DNA of 64,000 nucleotides, taken from assembly GCF_963676685.1 (NCBI RefSeq), contig NC_092354.1, forward strand, positions 67,964,241 through 68,028,240, given 5' to 3'. The stretch is from Mytilus edulis. Taxonomy: Eukaryota > Mollusca > Bivalvia > Mytilida > Mytilidae. The notes beneath the pieces were generated by a model. That model was not told the origin of the DNA. It searched no databases and worked only from the letters and a program-made list of their open reading frames with translations. This document shows positions 24,151 to 37,671 of the stretch, in pieces (the first letter of the stretch is position 1; the number at the start of each line of letters is the position of its first letter). The position numbers and the translations under genes were made by a program.

Positions 24151-25943
24151 TTTATTTTTTATATTGTTTACATTTTAAAATGTTGAATGTATTTAATTTT
24201 TGGTGTTTTTGCCAATATAATTGAGTATTGAATATAAGTTTTTTCAAATGTAGAATGTTATATTGTTATAATTAGAATTTAGGGATTTTTTCAGTTAGAA
24301 GCATAGATTCATGACATACGTAAGTAATATAAATTGTTTTTTCATTCAAATTTCAATAATTTTTTTCCAAAATTAATGAATATGACAGCTGGTGACTACA
24401 CATGTGTATTTTGTAAAAGACATTGGTTAAAAGCATTTTTTCATTTTTTTTAAAATTGCATAGATAAATAAATACAAATATGAACAGTCAGCATAACTGA
24501 AATTTGTTATCCTTTTTGATACCTTTTTAATTATAAAGTAAAAAATACTTAACCAAATTTTTGAAATTTGTGAAATTTCAGGGGAAATAACTCTATATCT
24601 CTTTAAAAAAAATTGATTCATGTGATTCCAGTTATAATGGAAATGTATGGCCAATTTTAGATTATTTTTTTTTCAAATGTGGTTTTGCACAAATTTTCTC
24701 ATCTTATCGACTCAGATTTTTTGTTTTCTTCAAAATAATGTATTTTGAAAATGGTTTTGAGAACATTGGAAAGATAATTGCAATTTGAATATATATCCAA
24801 GGCTATAATATTTGAGACCAATATTGATTCTAGATTTACAATGATATGGATCATCTTTTTCCAATAAAAAAAGAAAAGATAGCAATCCACATGGAAACAA
24901 TCTTTTGATTGTAATGGAAACATCCAAATATCTTAATTATATGACATTCCAGACTGATTGGTTATTTTTTGTTGGGAGGTTGTCTTGGTCCTGAATAAAA
25001 CCTTTTTTTTTACCACCAACTTTTATTTTCACTTGAATTTGATAAATTCAATTACATCAAATAGAAAACTCCATTTAATATATTTAAGCACATAGAATGC
25101 TTAGATTAGATTGTAAATAAATGTAAATACTGTATTAATGTACTTTGTTGCAAAGAAGACGAACTGCAGCAAAATAGTTGTTCAAAGCCCTTTTATAAGG
25201 GGAGATAATTTAAAATGTTACCAAAGATAGATAATTCAATACAGATTTTTGGGGTGTTATACTTTTAACCATATTAGATCAGTAAGGTAAAGAATTAAAC
25301 AAAATTATAGTTAGGAGGACTTAGGCCTGGAAAGAAATACAATTGTTTTGGCTAACATATGATACTGTTAAGAATTAGGTCATGTAGGTGTTAAGGAATG
25401 CAACTTCTTTTCCAATTTTACAGAGTGCAATTTGACTTTTACTAGCCAAAAATTCTTAGAGTAGGGAGATAAAATATTCTGTTAATTGAATAGAAAACAT
25501 ATTTTGTATTAGGACTTGATGTGTCAAAATAATATTTGTAAAGTATTGCCATATTAGACTGTGCCATATAAAATTGAAGTTCCAAAGAATATTACATGTG
25601 TTCAAATTTATTTGCTCAAATTATTGATTGCTATTCATGATTGTCCATTGAATTTGCTCAAGTTTTCATTGTATTTAAATGAGTGTTAATTTTTTTACAG
25701 TTGTACATGTTGTTGATATATCAAATGTAATTCATGTTATACATGTTATAGGTATAGCCTTTAAATGATTGTTAAATTTTGCATTGAAAATTGTGTTCGT
25801 AATCCAGAGTTAAACTATGCATTTTTTATTTATTTTTACAAGAATCACTCATAAAAAAGTTTATCATTTGTATTCATCTCATCATAATATGATTAATATC
25901 ACAAATAGTATATATTTTTGAGAACAGGATTTTAGTCAGTCAT

Positions 25944-26160
25944 TAAGGAGGTACCTAACACTACAGGGAGATAACTCTGTAAAATCAGCTAATTCAGTTA
26001 ATTACGTTGAGTTGTTAAGGGAATATTAAGCTGCTCAATGATCAAAATTGGTGTTTGTCAAACTGCTATATAACCAGTGTAATTTTTCTGATAAAATGGT
26101 TGGTTCAAAATTTTTAAAATTTATATATTATATTTTGGTTAAAGGGTCAAAGTAAATACT
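25944..26160 (-). mobile_element. Diverged copy of the TTAA-flanked element
   Basis: The sequence from 'aaggaggtacctaacactac' through 'gggagataactctgtaaaat' and 'ccagtgtaatttttctgata' is the reverse complement of 40639-40917. Its far end is not intact. Confidence 0.65.
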
Positions 26161-26740
26161 TTGTCAAAATTTTATGAAAATTAAGATTTGATATCATTAA
26201 GCTTTTGATGTCCTGTATGTGCATTTTCTTTTAAGTATGCAGAGTTATTTGTTTTAAGAAAATAATTGATCAATCTTGCAGTATTTTGCTGTTAATGTAT
26301 CAACAAGAAACTCCTAGCAAGGATAGCTAATATGGTTTTGAACGCTAAAAAATATACTTGAAACAAGTGCATTATAACAGAAGAACAGTTTCATGGTAAG
26401 GGTAGCTAAGTTTGTCTTGCAGCCAAATAATAAAATAGAATAGTCAATTCTTACGCAAAATCAAAAAGAGATTCTCTTTTTGAGAATACTTTACATTTTA
26501 CAATTTTTTACCTCAAAAGCCAAAATAATAAAATGGAAAATTAGAAAGAAGTCATTTATTACAATAAACAATGATAAAAATCCAAATTTTGTCGCTGCAT
26601 ACTCTTAATAAGTTGTCATAATTGTCAAGGACAAATATATGTCTCATTGTTTTATATTTGTATGTCTTTCAAGAAATTTGTTCATTCCACTGAGGTAAAG
26701 GAACCATTAGTATAGGGGTTAATGTTTGTGTGCTCTTGCT

Positions 26741-26964
26741 GATGTACATGTTTATTTGTCTTGGATGTACATGTGTATTTGTCTAGATGTACATATGTAT
26801 TTGTCTAGATGTACATGTGTATTTGTCTTGGATGTACATGTGTATTTGTCTTGGATGTACATGTGTATTTGTTTTGGATGTACATGTGTATTTATCTTGG
26901 ATGTACATGTGTATTTGTCTTGGATGTACATATGTATTTGTCTTGATGTACATGTATATTTGTA
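26741..26964 (+). repeat. 23-bp minisatellite, about 10 units
   Basis: The unit is gatgtacatgtgtatttgtc plus ttg, with a few 22-bp units ending cta. Two or three units carry TGTACATA. Units differ by only one or two bases. It lies about 2.6 kb after the zinc-finger stop codon. The open frames across it are a repeat artefact. Confidence 0.92.
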
Positions 26965-28162
26965 AAGTTGAACATAATTAGTGTGTATGGCAAGTTGTAA
27001 ATAGTCAGTCTATTTGTATTTATTTTCATATGAGGTACTTATATTGTTTATTTCCCAAGTTTATAATTGATGGTTTGAATATTACCTTGGGAAATGTATT
27101 TTGCTGGTTGGGCAAGCATTTGCAATCATCCAGCTGTGGTCCAGCATGAACTTGGGTGTACACTATTGATAAGAATTAACATTCTTTTAAAACTTTCGGC
27201 TTTAGAACAGGAAAATTCTCACGAAAGTGAATTCATTACTCCTGAACTTTGAAAATCTCTCTGGACTCATATATTTTCTAAACTGTTAAGTCCAGAAAGA
27301 CATCAAAATTTGTGTTCACTGTTGAACTTGCCGAGGTAAATAAATTGTGAGTTGTGGTCTTGCCTTCAAAAATTCCAATTGATACAGTCTTTTTACATAA
27401 TTGGTACTTAATCAAGTTGTATTGTACAATAGATGTATATATGATTGTGTGTGGATGTTTGTAGAGATAGGAGGGTAAGCTGGGGTGTGAATTGAACACT
27501 CATTTTGTGCTGTTATCATGGTAGTATGAAATACACATGTTTTGTTTTGAAGTTTTAGGTAAATATGTAATTTTGTTGATAAAGAAATTCAATATAATGC
27601 TTTTAAAATCAGTCTTTTAAAGTTCAAGGTTTAAAATCTAATCCAGCACTGAGCCTTTATCTTCAAATTTGGCACATTTATATTCATCAAGGGGAGATAA
27701 CAAAATATTTTGATTTTTTTTATCTGATATCTGTACTTAACTTTATATGGATAAATAAGTAAATCTTTTTTATATGGATAAATAGGTTAATCCTATGTTA
27801 TTCTGTCAATTTTTTTTGAATTTAAACCATTCTAACAAAGTTACATATTGATATACTTGTAGACTATTTTACACTGGTTTAAATAGTGGTACACACTGTT
27901 TTCATTTTCCATAAATCATCATTAGTATTTCCATTCATTGCAGACATTGACAGAGAGATATATAATTTATAAAACTTATTCTTGAAATATTGGCTTTTAC
28001 TGACAAGTTTATAAATGGTTCATGTATTTTTTTTTCTCTAAATTTACAATTATTGATTGATTTTCAAAGTGGATAAATTGAAACTTGAAATGTCAGCATG
28101 AATGAATCAATTTTTTTTTTGTCTATTTCTTTAAATTTTTTGTTTAATTTTGTTTACATTTT

Positions 28163-28350
28163 TTCTGTTTTCATTCTTTTGAACATTTTAAATACTAAAA
28201 TCACCAAGATGTTTAGAACTGTAGAACACAAAAAAAAACCCAAAACATATTATTATTTTTCTTCAGTTTTCATTCTTTTGAACATATTGAAAACTAAAGT
28301 AAAATCACCCAGACGATTAGAACTATAAGCAAAAAAAACATAGATGTAAA
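28163..28350 (+). repeat. Tandem duplication, about 101 bp, two units
   Basis: 'ttttcattcttttgaacat' followed by a diverged tail (aaatcacc, agaact, A run) occurs at about 28167 and 28267. The second unit is degenerate. Confidence 0.6.
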
Positions 28351-29845
28351 AGAAAACTTTTTTTTCTGATTTAATTTTCATAATTATATATACATGATTT
28401 ATAAAGAAGTTGTTAAAATTACTTCACACTCATTTCCATCATTTTTGTCAATGTGCCTTTAGTAAAATACCATATGTTATCAACCAAAATTTAACTGCAA
28501 AGCTTTTTGCTGCAGTGGTGCAATACATATCAATAAAACGTTTTGTTGATTCAATCTGTTGTTTTAGTTTAATAAGCCATATCATGAAAAACAAATATAA
28601 GGAGATGTTTCAGTTACATCAAAGACAGCAACCCAGCAACACAATAAAAACAAGACATTTACAAGTCAACATATGTAACCTCTTAAGTGACAGCCAAATT
28701 CAATTGTTATTGAGGTTAAAACAGTCTGCACCAAAAACTTTTCAACTACTAGTCTGAAGACCAATATCCTGACATTTTTCTTATTGGTCCAAACAAAATT
28801 TTGCAAAGACTTACTAGTCCAAATGAAATTTTACTAGTTTTATTAGTCTGGGGCATTGAACTAGTGGTTAACTGTGCAGACTGTTAAAATGACATTACTG
28901 AGGCTTGACTGTAGGCCTATTAGTAAAGAGCAACAATTACTGAAGTATAACAGTAATATAAACACATTAGAGTATTGCAATTCAATCCGCTACCAGTTAA
29001 ACATTAATTATACTGGAACAAACTGCTAACTTTGTTTATAACTTGTCATGATGTAAACTTTATAACAAATATCAAATCAATATCTTCAATCATGACAAAA
29101 AAAAGTAAGGAAGTCCAAGGACCGTAACTATACACAAAATTTTCAAAAAGGAACAAAATTTGAACTTGATATGTAAGTTTCATGATATAACAAAACATAG
29201 AATATCAAATCAATATCTTCAAGCATGAAGGAAAAAAGTGTGGAAAATTTATTTACTTGATTATTGAATGGACAGACTGACGGACAGAGAAGAAACCTCA
29301 AGTTTTGGTTGGGGACTAATTACACATGTTTGACATACATCCAAGAGACAGCAACTTGGCAACTAAAGAAAAAAGGATAAGATTGTCACTGTTGAACACA
29401 ATGTCCATCACTTGATCCAAACAAAGCTTTTGGTTGAAGCCAAATTTGATTTAAAATTCATCAGTCATATGATTTTTATATACATTGTTTGTTTGTACAT
29501 ATAAAAAGGACAGCAACCCAACAACAAAATTAAAAAAGTTAATTCACAGATTTTGTAATCTTCAAAAACTTGATAATTTAAAGTCAATGGTATATAGCTT
29601 AGGTTGAAATTCTATTCATAAATAGCTGATATGTATAAAGACCTTTTTTACCTCAAAGGACAGCAACCCATCGGATATTATTAAGTCAGCAATTTGATAC
29701 ATCTAAGGTCTCTTGTTATTGCTGAAAATTTAATGAAATTAATAAGCCATATGAAATAATTTGGATTGAGTATGAGTTGTTTACTTTCACATTGCTGCCA
29801 GCTGGGTGTGATTGGTTGCATGTTCACCTTCACTGTTGGAAAAAA
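28351..29845. other. Intergenic stretch, no gene seen
   Basis: AT-rich sequence with recurring short phrases 'gacagcaaccca' and 'aatatcttcaa' that suggest degenerate repeats. No ORF has splice or domain support. Confidence 0.4.
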
Positions 29846-30058
29846 AGAGGGATGAAAGATACCAAACGGACAGTTAAACTTGTAAATCTGAATCAAACTG
29901 ACAACGCCATGGCTAAAAATAAAAACAGACAAACAACAGCACACATGACACAACATAGAAAACTAAAGAATAAACAACACGAACCCCACCAAAAAACTAG
30001 GAGTGATCTCAGGTGCTCCAGAAGGGTAAGCAGATCCTGCTCCACATGTGGCACCTGA
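29846..30058 (+). repeat. Dispersed repeat family C
   Basis: It contains 'gataccaaacggacagttaa', 'gacaacgccatggctaaaaa', 'aacacgaaccccaccaaaaa' and 'tcaggtgctccagaagggta'. I recall this family as common in mussel genomes (memory, not checked). The 93-residue frame across it is not a gene. Confidence 0.6.
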
Positions 30059-30362
30059 CTTTAGTTAAAATCCGTCAAGGTGATACCAAAGAACTTTGAA
30101 TTGATATTTGCTGCTTCTCCACTAAACACTAGATATTGAGTTGTAAGAAAAATTACAAATTGTCTGAATCCGAAAAAGGTGACATTACTCCTGCAGACTG
30201 TTCCCTTGTGTACTAGCACCTTCAACTTCCAGCTCTGTACTTCTGTCTTGTACAAGGTATGGTTAATACTTTTAATTAACAGTTCTTGTCTTGCAAATGC
30301 ATTTAATTTGCCTTGGACCATTAAATAGTCATCAATCATCATCTTATTTGGGCCTTTTATAG

Positions 30363-31312
30363 CTGACTATGCGGTATTGGCTTTACTCATTGTTGAAGGC
30401 CGTACGGTGACCTATAGTTGTTAATGTCTGTGTCATGTAGGTCTTTTGTGGATAGTTGTCTCATTGGCAATCATACCACATCTTCTTTCTTATATATTCT
30501 TTGTTTGGTGGAGAGTTGTCTCATTAGCTATTGTACCTCACCTTATTGTACAGTTTAATTTATATATAAACTTTTCTCCAAACTTGTAATCATTGAATAG
30601 CCTTTCAATTCTCTGATACTACAAGACCTTTTATGAGTGATGATTCAATGTCCTTTTCATGTGTTGATTGGGTGGCAAACATTGTAGCAATGTGCCTACA
30701 AAAGTTCCAAATGAGTTCAATGGAAAATCCCCATTTATTTTTATGCCCCACCTACGATAGTAGGTGGACATTATGTGTTCTGGTCTGTCCATCTGTGCGT
30801 CCCTGCATCCGTCTGTCCCGCTTTAGGGTTAAGTTTTTGGTCAAGTAAGTTTTTAATGAAGCTGAAGTCCAATCAACTTGAAACTTTATAGTACACATAT
30901 TCCCTATGGTATGATCTTTTAATGCCAAATTAGATTTTTTACCCAGTTTCATGGTCCATTGAACATGTAAAATGAAGTTGGAGTTGGGCATCCATATACT
31001 TTGGACACATTCTTGTTGTTGTATGAAACAACATTGATAATATCAAGCTAAATGTACCAGATATTAATCTAAACCAACTCATCTTAAGTGATTTATTTAC
31101 AAGTGTAGAAAAATTGGAATTTCCTTTAAAAAATCACATGTGGATACATACACAGTACTTCTTGATAGCAAAATAAGATGTGGTATGATTGCCAATGAGT
31201 CAGTTTCCACCTGAGACCAAATTAAGGCCTTCAACACTTTAGCAAAACCATAATGAATAGCAGGCTATAAAAGGCCCTGACATGATAAATGTAAAACAAT
31301 TTAAACAGTTTC
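30363..31312. repeat. Cluster of repeats A (-), B (+), A (+)
   Basis: 30363-30486 is a reverse family A copy. 30739-31016 is a family B copy beginning 'tatgccccacctacgatagt' and ending 'ggacacattcttgt'. 31169-31312 is a forward family A copy. Confidence 0.75.
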
Positions 31313-33814
31313 CTTGTGATTAATTGCTCGGTCTTCAATAATTCTTTTATTTATAGTTAATAGATACTGCCTAACACAGTAAATTTCTACATCTATGATT
31401 GGCCAAACAATTACAAATAGAAGTTGCTTCTCTGCCAAGGATATGGTATTTCAATTAGAGCAAACTATGACTTGCTTGGAGTCTGACTATTGTTTATGGA
31501 TAGGATGTCATTTCTTCCTGCAGACTGATTTATTGATATGTTATACATTATAATATGTCAGTGCAATGATTATTTCTAATATCAAATTCTAATTTGCTAA
31601 GTCCCATTCAGTAAGGGGACAACCATTAACTTTTCTCTGGACAGGACAATTTTTTTAAAATGGATAAATTTGTCTGGTAAAGAACCGAAAATAAATAACT
31701 GCAAAAGTCAGGGTATGAAAATGAATATTCAGCTATATTCAGCTACACAAAATGCAGGAAACAAATGTGTTCAAAAGAGAAAATAAATTGACTAGCAGCA
31801 AAGCCATTGAAAAATATAAGCATGTACAGCAACAGATAGAAATCAACGCTCAATCAGGAAAACAATTCTTCCCCCTCCCACTAATATGGTGAATACTTCT
31901 ACCAATATACACAAAGAAAAGAAATAAAAGAAGGATTTTATTCATAAACAATTTAGATAACTCAACATATATTATAACAGTATATGTACAAAAATCATAA
32001 ATTCTTGCAACAAAATTGGCCATATTGATTGTGAGAATAATAATGAAAAAATTATTCAAAATCAGTCCAACGTTCGTACACACAAAACACATCCTATTGA
32101 CTACTTAACTATATATTAATATCAAGTTTGTTATTTCATGGCATGTCAGAGGGTCAGTTATAAAACTCAAGTCAATTTCAATTAAAGCTGCAATTTCTTA
32201 CTGCCATGAGTTTAAATAAATCTATCCTCACCTGTATTCTAAGGTGAGATAATACATATTAACAAAATTATCTCCCTTTGGTAATATTTCTTATTACATC
32301 TTACATAATTTGTATGCATTAACTTAAAAGTTTGTTCTGGTTTTCTCTCTCTCTCTCTCATTAAATTATCCTTACTCTCATATCAAGTGTTGCTTAAAAC
32401 ATACAATGATATGTGGTTGATTTAAAACCCAATCTTAAATAAAAACTTTTAAGTTAGCAAACAGTACCTTCTGACATTCCCATTTAATATTATGAGAAAT
32501 TTGCAGTATAGGTAATAAACAAATATATAATTATAAGTTCAAAAGCTATATGTTAGAAATTTTGCATTATATATGTATTTTTTAAATGCTCTGCCTTGCA
32601 TAATAATTTATTATCCGTTATTCATAGTAAATAAATACAAACTATCACATAAAATTCATACATCTTATATCTACATCCAAGATATGTCAAGCAATTAAAT
32701 ATTGAACATGTATAAAACTTCAAATTTCAAACTATTATCCAAAATTTGTCAAGTAAAAAATATAAATAATAAATAATCAAAGAGTTTTTTGAGAGTTAAC
32801 AATTTATTTTCTACTTAGAAAAAACATCTGTTTATTATATGTATTATTTCTCATTAAATGTTGCAACAATCATGGTCTACAAAACTTCATTTTCTCAAAA
32901 TATTTATTATTAAGGTGAGAAGATGAACTCTTACACAAATATCAGCATCAAATTGATGAAATTAATTCAATCATATAATTATCAGAATATATATAATAAT
33001 CTTATTTAATATATGTTATATTCACTGCAAGAAAAGACATGCATAAAATGCAGATGGAATAGGCTATTACAAACATATTTCAAATTTACAGAGTTATCTC
33101 CCTCAATCTAGGTTTTCTGTAAAATAAATCAATCATTGTATGATATTCTATGAAAAGTAACCATTACTGATACCAGGAGTATAATTGTGTACGCCAGACT
33201 GAGACATGCATTTGAACTACAAAATACTCAATGTTTAAATGAATCATTCAAACTGATAAAATTCAATAAATCAAATTCATTCTCAGCAGTTTTTTTCATT
33301 GCAAAATGTGAATCTGAATGACATGAATAATACTAATTATACCATAATTCATACAAAAAATGTGAAAATGTTAAACCTACCTCTACATACAGTGCTCGGT
33401 CATATTACAATAACAAAATATAAAACTAGCATCTAATATCAATATAAGTCATTGGATTTTCTCAATCATACATATGCATACATAAACACTCACAGTTACA
33501 AAGCAAATACTACTTTAGTCAAAGTTTAAATGTAAAAAAAAATCTGGATTTTTAGAAGGTACATGTAGGTCAGTTTTGCATAATCAGCAAACTTTAAACC
33601 TTAAACATGAAAAGTGTTATGGCAGAATACAAAGTTTTATAAGTAAAAGAGAGAATTTTCAAATAGTGTTTGCATAATCATTTATACCCATCGATAAAAT
33701 ATAAATCCAAAGATTCAAACATTTAATTGTACATTTAGTCAGACCATGTGTGCCACAAAATGAAAAAAAATTGCAAGATATATCTATGAACAGTGAAGAA
33801 CATACAACAAAAGG
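31313..33814. other. AT-rich intergenic stretch
   Basis: No gene is recognised. It contains a short (ct)n tract at about 32345-32359. Several long A/T tracts break all frames. Confidence 0.45.
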
Positions 33815-33817
33815 TTA

Positions 33818-34040
33818 GGGACGACATCAAAAGATCGATGTAGGATAACAAACTTAAATCAAATAGTTTGGGGGTGGGGGTCAACATTGATGCAAGTTTT
33901 GTTATTCCAAAATCAATTTTACATATATCCATAAAGGTAAATCAATTTTTCTCAAATTAAGTTAAAAAAGGGGGGTGGGGTCAGTGAAAAACTATGTGAA
34001 TTAAGTTTTTTATCCTACATTGAACTTTTGATGTCGTCCC
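33818..34040. mobile_element. PIF/Harbinger-like MITE, copy 1
   Basis: Terminal inverted repeats are gggacgacatcaaaag and cttttgatgtcgtccc, with further inverted words atgtaggat / atcctacat. TTA target duplications lie at 33815-33817 and 34041-34043. It is 223 bp and non-coding. Confidence 0.88.
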
Positions 34041-35216
34041 TTATACATAGTAGAAGTACACACATACACATAAGAATTTATTAAGGTATAATATATAGCA
34101 TAATATTTTTTTCAATACTGGTTAACTACAGAAAGACAATACTCCTTTTCATTTTGATTTGGTTTGAAAGTACACAAAAATAGTGTGGTATAAATATTTA
34201 CCTTACTCTTTCAATTTCTACATTATGACACACAAGAAGATGATGAAATTCAGCACACATACATTTTTTTGATACACAATGTACAAAAACGGTATTCTTT
34301 TGGTGTTTATATCCATCAAAAAGTTTTAATTCATATTTTCCTAAATTTTAATATTTGAATTCTTTTGAAGTCTTGCTAACTATTTTTTCCAAGCAAATGT
34401 TACGATTTTAATAGTAAAGAATGTCCCTCTTGATAGAATTTTCATATCTGATCCAACTTTTGATAGATCCCTTAGCCCTGCAAAAAATAACCAAAAATCA
34501 TGAAAGACTATACAAAACAAAAACAGCAAAACAAAAATCATTAGCATAAATAACAAAATAGCTTAGTACGTACATGCGTAACTAGACATCACAAATGTTC
34601 AAAAGATATGATGAAAATGAGTCAATTATATTTTATCAACCAGTGCATTGCACTGAATTGAAACAGTCAAAAAAATTATATATAAAATTTATAAATAATA
34701 ATCAACCTCATACCACTATTGTTTCTTTTCATTGCTATAGGATTGAACACACTTGTACAGTATAAATACAGCCATAATAAAATTAATTCCAAAATTCTGA
34801 TTCCTGTTCTTACAACCCACAATATTCTCATATTAAGAAGTAATCCTGATCTTATCTTACATTCTTACAATTTTAAATGCCGGTCTTACAAAGTAAAAAA
34901 AACAAAAAAAACTAAGGAATTAATTTTAAATGACCTTTAATAAATTCATATAACATTAAATATCAGCTGCATTTTATTAATATCACATAATATGGAATGG
35001 TAAAATTCTACTAGTACATCACATTAGAGTGAAAGGTCACTTCAGGGGTCAAAACCAATCACCTACAAATATGTACAACTGTAAACTTGATTTGGGCTAT
35101 TCCAAATGAAAGTTCAGGGGAGGGGAAAAATTAATCATTGGACATGGGTCACAACATGTTCGTATTGGGGGTGGGTTGGTGGATGTTTTTAATGACCTTG
35201 ACTGGCTATACTTATA

Positions 35217-35314
35217 GATTATCGTTGGTTACCTCAACGAGATTGATTTTCTCGCTTGAGCCGGTCACGGCGAAAGCGAGAAAAGCAATCGAGTTGAGAT
35301 GAACAATGATAATC
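35217..35314. repeat. Imperfect palindrome, about 98 bp
   Basis: 'gattatcgttggttacctca' with 'gattgattttctcgctt' mirrors 'gcgagaaaagcaatcgagtt' and 'gaacaatgataatc'. A second inverted pair (atcgctatttt near 35320 and aaaatagcgat near 35476) suggests a nested fold-back element. Confidence 0.6.
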
Positions 35315-36096
35315 TGTTTATCGCTATTTTACCTATGACGATGTTGTCAATGTCATGTCAATTTCATTAGCAACGCCACCTGTCTCCTTAGTTTCTAGCA
35401 ATAATTTTCCATCTCAAGCGAGTAGCATGATATGAAAATTATCACAAAAAAAGATCAAAGGAAAAATGCACAAAATAGCGATAAAGTCCTTTATATGTAT
35501 CTGCTTGTCAATGAAAACTAACTACTATATAAAATAAGGACTCTGGTTATATTGCTTTACATTTATAATTATTTCAGTTTTACATGATAAATAAGATATT
35601 AAAAGGTAGTAGTAATACAAAATGGACATTTTTAAATCCAAAACATGTTATTCTTTTTAAGAACAATTGACGATGTACATACACTCAATACAAATGATCC
35701 CTAATTTATCATATTAACAAGTTAATGTATCTATGTTAAGCATAAGTGAAAGAACAAATTAGATATTGCACCCATTATCAATATAAGAAGTGTTTTCTAC
35801 AAATGATCAATGCTATACTCTTCTCTATTACTTGTGCAGCTAGTTTACAACCAATAAATTACTGCAAATTCAATACCTAAAATTAAAAGAAATTGAATAT
35901 CTACTAATTAAATAAATCTCTGACCTACAAAACCGAGGTTACTAAATTTGATTTGACATTTTTCAGGTCAATTTTTGTTTTGTCAGACTCTCTGATAGTA
36001 AATAGAAATTTATAACAAAACTGCTAATTAATTATATGAGCTGTGTCTGATAAGAATCAACCTTTAGCAAATGATTGTCAATATATCTGTTTGTAA

Positions 36097-36337
36097 GGGA
36101 CGACATCAAAAGATCAATGTAGGATGAAAAACTTAAATCAAATAGTTTGGGAGTGGAGGGGGGGGGGGGGGGTTAAAATTCTACAAGATTTGTATATCTA
36201 AAATCAATTTTTACATATAACCCTATTGGTAAATCAATTTTCCCCAAACTAAATTAAGAGGGGGGTGGGGGGTTCAGTGAAAAAAAAACTATGTGAATTT
36301 AGTTTTTTATCCTACATTGAACTTTTGATGTCGTCCC
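36097..36337. mobile_element. PIF/Harbinger-like MITE, copy 2
   Basis: It has the same ends as copy 1 (gggacgacatc / gatgtcgtccc). TAA duplications lie at 36094-36096 and 36338-36340. It is 241 bp and differs mainly by a longer G run and indels. It lies 2.3 kb from copy 1 in the same orientation. Confidence 0.88.
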
Positions 36338-36340
36338 TAA

Positions 36341-37143
36341 CTGTTTGAAAAATGAGTTTATTTAAGAATCCTACTAAACAAATCAAAATTCATCATTTAT
36401 TTCATATTTGAATCAATCAGAGTCTTTTGCATGTACATGTAAGGTACTGACATAAGGTCGATTTCTATCTGAAACAGCTCATATTCTATCTGGCCAGATT
36501 GTTTTTGAAACTGGCTAACATTAGATGTTAAAAAGTATCTCGAAAATTTACAAAGTGTTCAGACCAAAACATTTTCTGGCTATGTCATTATAAACATGTT
36601 TTTACATTTTACTTTTTATTAATCCTATTAAAGCTACTATTATAATGTAAAGCATAAGGCTAGTGAGACAGAAACTAATAAAACCTTGTCAATTCATGTG
36701 TAATTCTAAAAACGTGTTCCTCATCAAAATACATTTAAAAAAAAAAGAATTGAAACAATTTTTAAATGCAAATTTTTCAGCGTAATTCCTTAGAGACTTG
36801 TTTTCATCTTATATATCAGTAAATAACTGTGTAAATTCAGAAATGTTTGCTATGCTTTTTATATTGAATTCAATTGAAAAATAGTTTTCATTTACAAAAA
36901 TGTAAATTAAAACTAAAATTGTGAAAGAATAATTTATGTGCATTATTTTCTTGACATCAAAAGAATTAATCTCAATTATAAATGCATGTTAAAATTATTG
37001 AATTTACAGAAACCTTTTAATGAAAACTCAAATTGTAAAAACATTATTTGTTTGCATTTTTTTTCACATCACAACTGTCTTTTGGCTATTCGACAATAGC
37101 CCTTAGGCTAATATTTGCATGATCAAAGTTCTGAATTCAGTTA
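36341..37143. other. AT-rich stretch, possible 3' flank of the mannosidase gene
   Basis: No exon is visible. On the minus strand an AATAAA occurs opposite 36615-36620. It could end the mannosidase transcript, but that is unverified. Confidence 0.3.
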
Positions 37144-37445
37144 CAACAAGAATGTGTCCCCAGTACACAAATGCCCCACTCGCACTATCAATTTCTATGT
37201 TCAGTGGACCGTGAAATTGGGGTAAACCCTCTAATTTGGCATTAAAATTAAAAAGATCATATCATAGGGAACATGTATACTAAGTTTGAAGTCGATTGCA
37301 CTTCAACTTCATCAAAAACTACCTTGACCAAAAACTTTAACCTGAAGCGGGACAGACGGACGAACGAACAGACGGACGGACGAACGAACGGACGCACAGA
37401 CCAGAAAACATAATGCCCCTCTACTATCGTAGGTGGGGCATAAAA
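37144..37445 (-). repeat. Dispersed repeat family B copy with GACG-rich tract
   Basis: It runs from 'caagaatgtgtccccagtac' to 'atgcccctctactatcgtag'. It includes a (gacgaac)n-like tract at about 37355-37395. It starts 56 bp beyond the mannosidase stop codon, so it is probably transcribed in that 3' UTR. Confidence 0.8.
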
Positions 37446-37500
37446 ACCATTTCAATTATATTGATGATGCACTTTAAAATGTGTACAACAAGTAAACTGA

Positions 37501-37671
37501 TTAATACGTTGAGGCCATCCACTGTAATTCTGTTCGATACGCATATATTTCCATTGGTTTAAGAGACATTGTTTCTCCATTCTTAACATCTCTTTGATCA
37601 TAATTCAGAGATAAAGATGTTTCTTTGGTATTTTTAAATGTTAACTCTTTGAATAAGCGAAGGAATGATAT
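37501..37671 (-). CDS. MAN2A1: Mannosidase exon 22, stop codon
   Basis: Residues 1114-1169, with [14 protein letters not shown] near the end, then TAA at 37503-37501. The acceptor is ctctttcag. Confidence 0.92.
   Translation of the reverse strand: MSFLRLFKELTFKNTKETSLSLNYDQRDVKNGETMSLKPMEIYAYRTELQWMASTY

Larger units (their letters stand above)
24151..28000 (+). other. Long AT-rich 3' flank/3' UTR of the zinc-finger gene
   Basis: No coding exon is visible. AATAAA-type signals occur near 24467, 24993 and 25117, so the true transcript end is unclear. The stretch also contains a piggyBac-like element (25944-26160) and a 23-bp minisatellite (26741-26964), and is rich in attta words. Confidence 0.5.

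Noticed and set aside
26726..26981. Two overlapping open frames with repeated Cys-Ile-Cys peptides
   Set aside because: They are read through the 23-bp minisatellite and have no other support.
37355..37395. GACG-rich tract as a CRISPR-like or regulatory array
   Set aside because: It is a short simple-sequence part of the family B repeat with no spacers.
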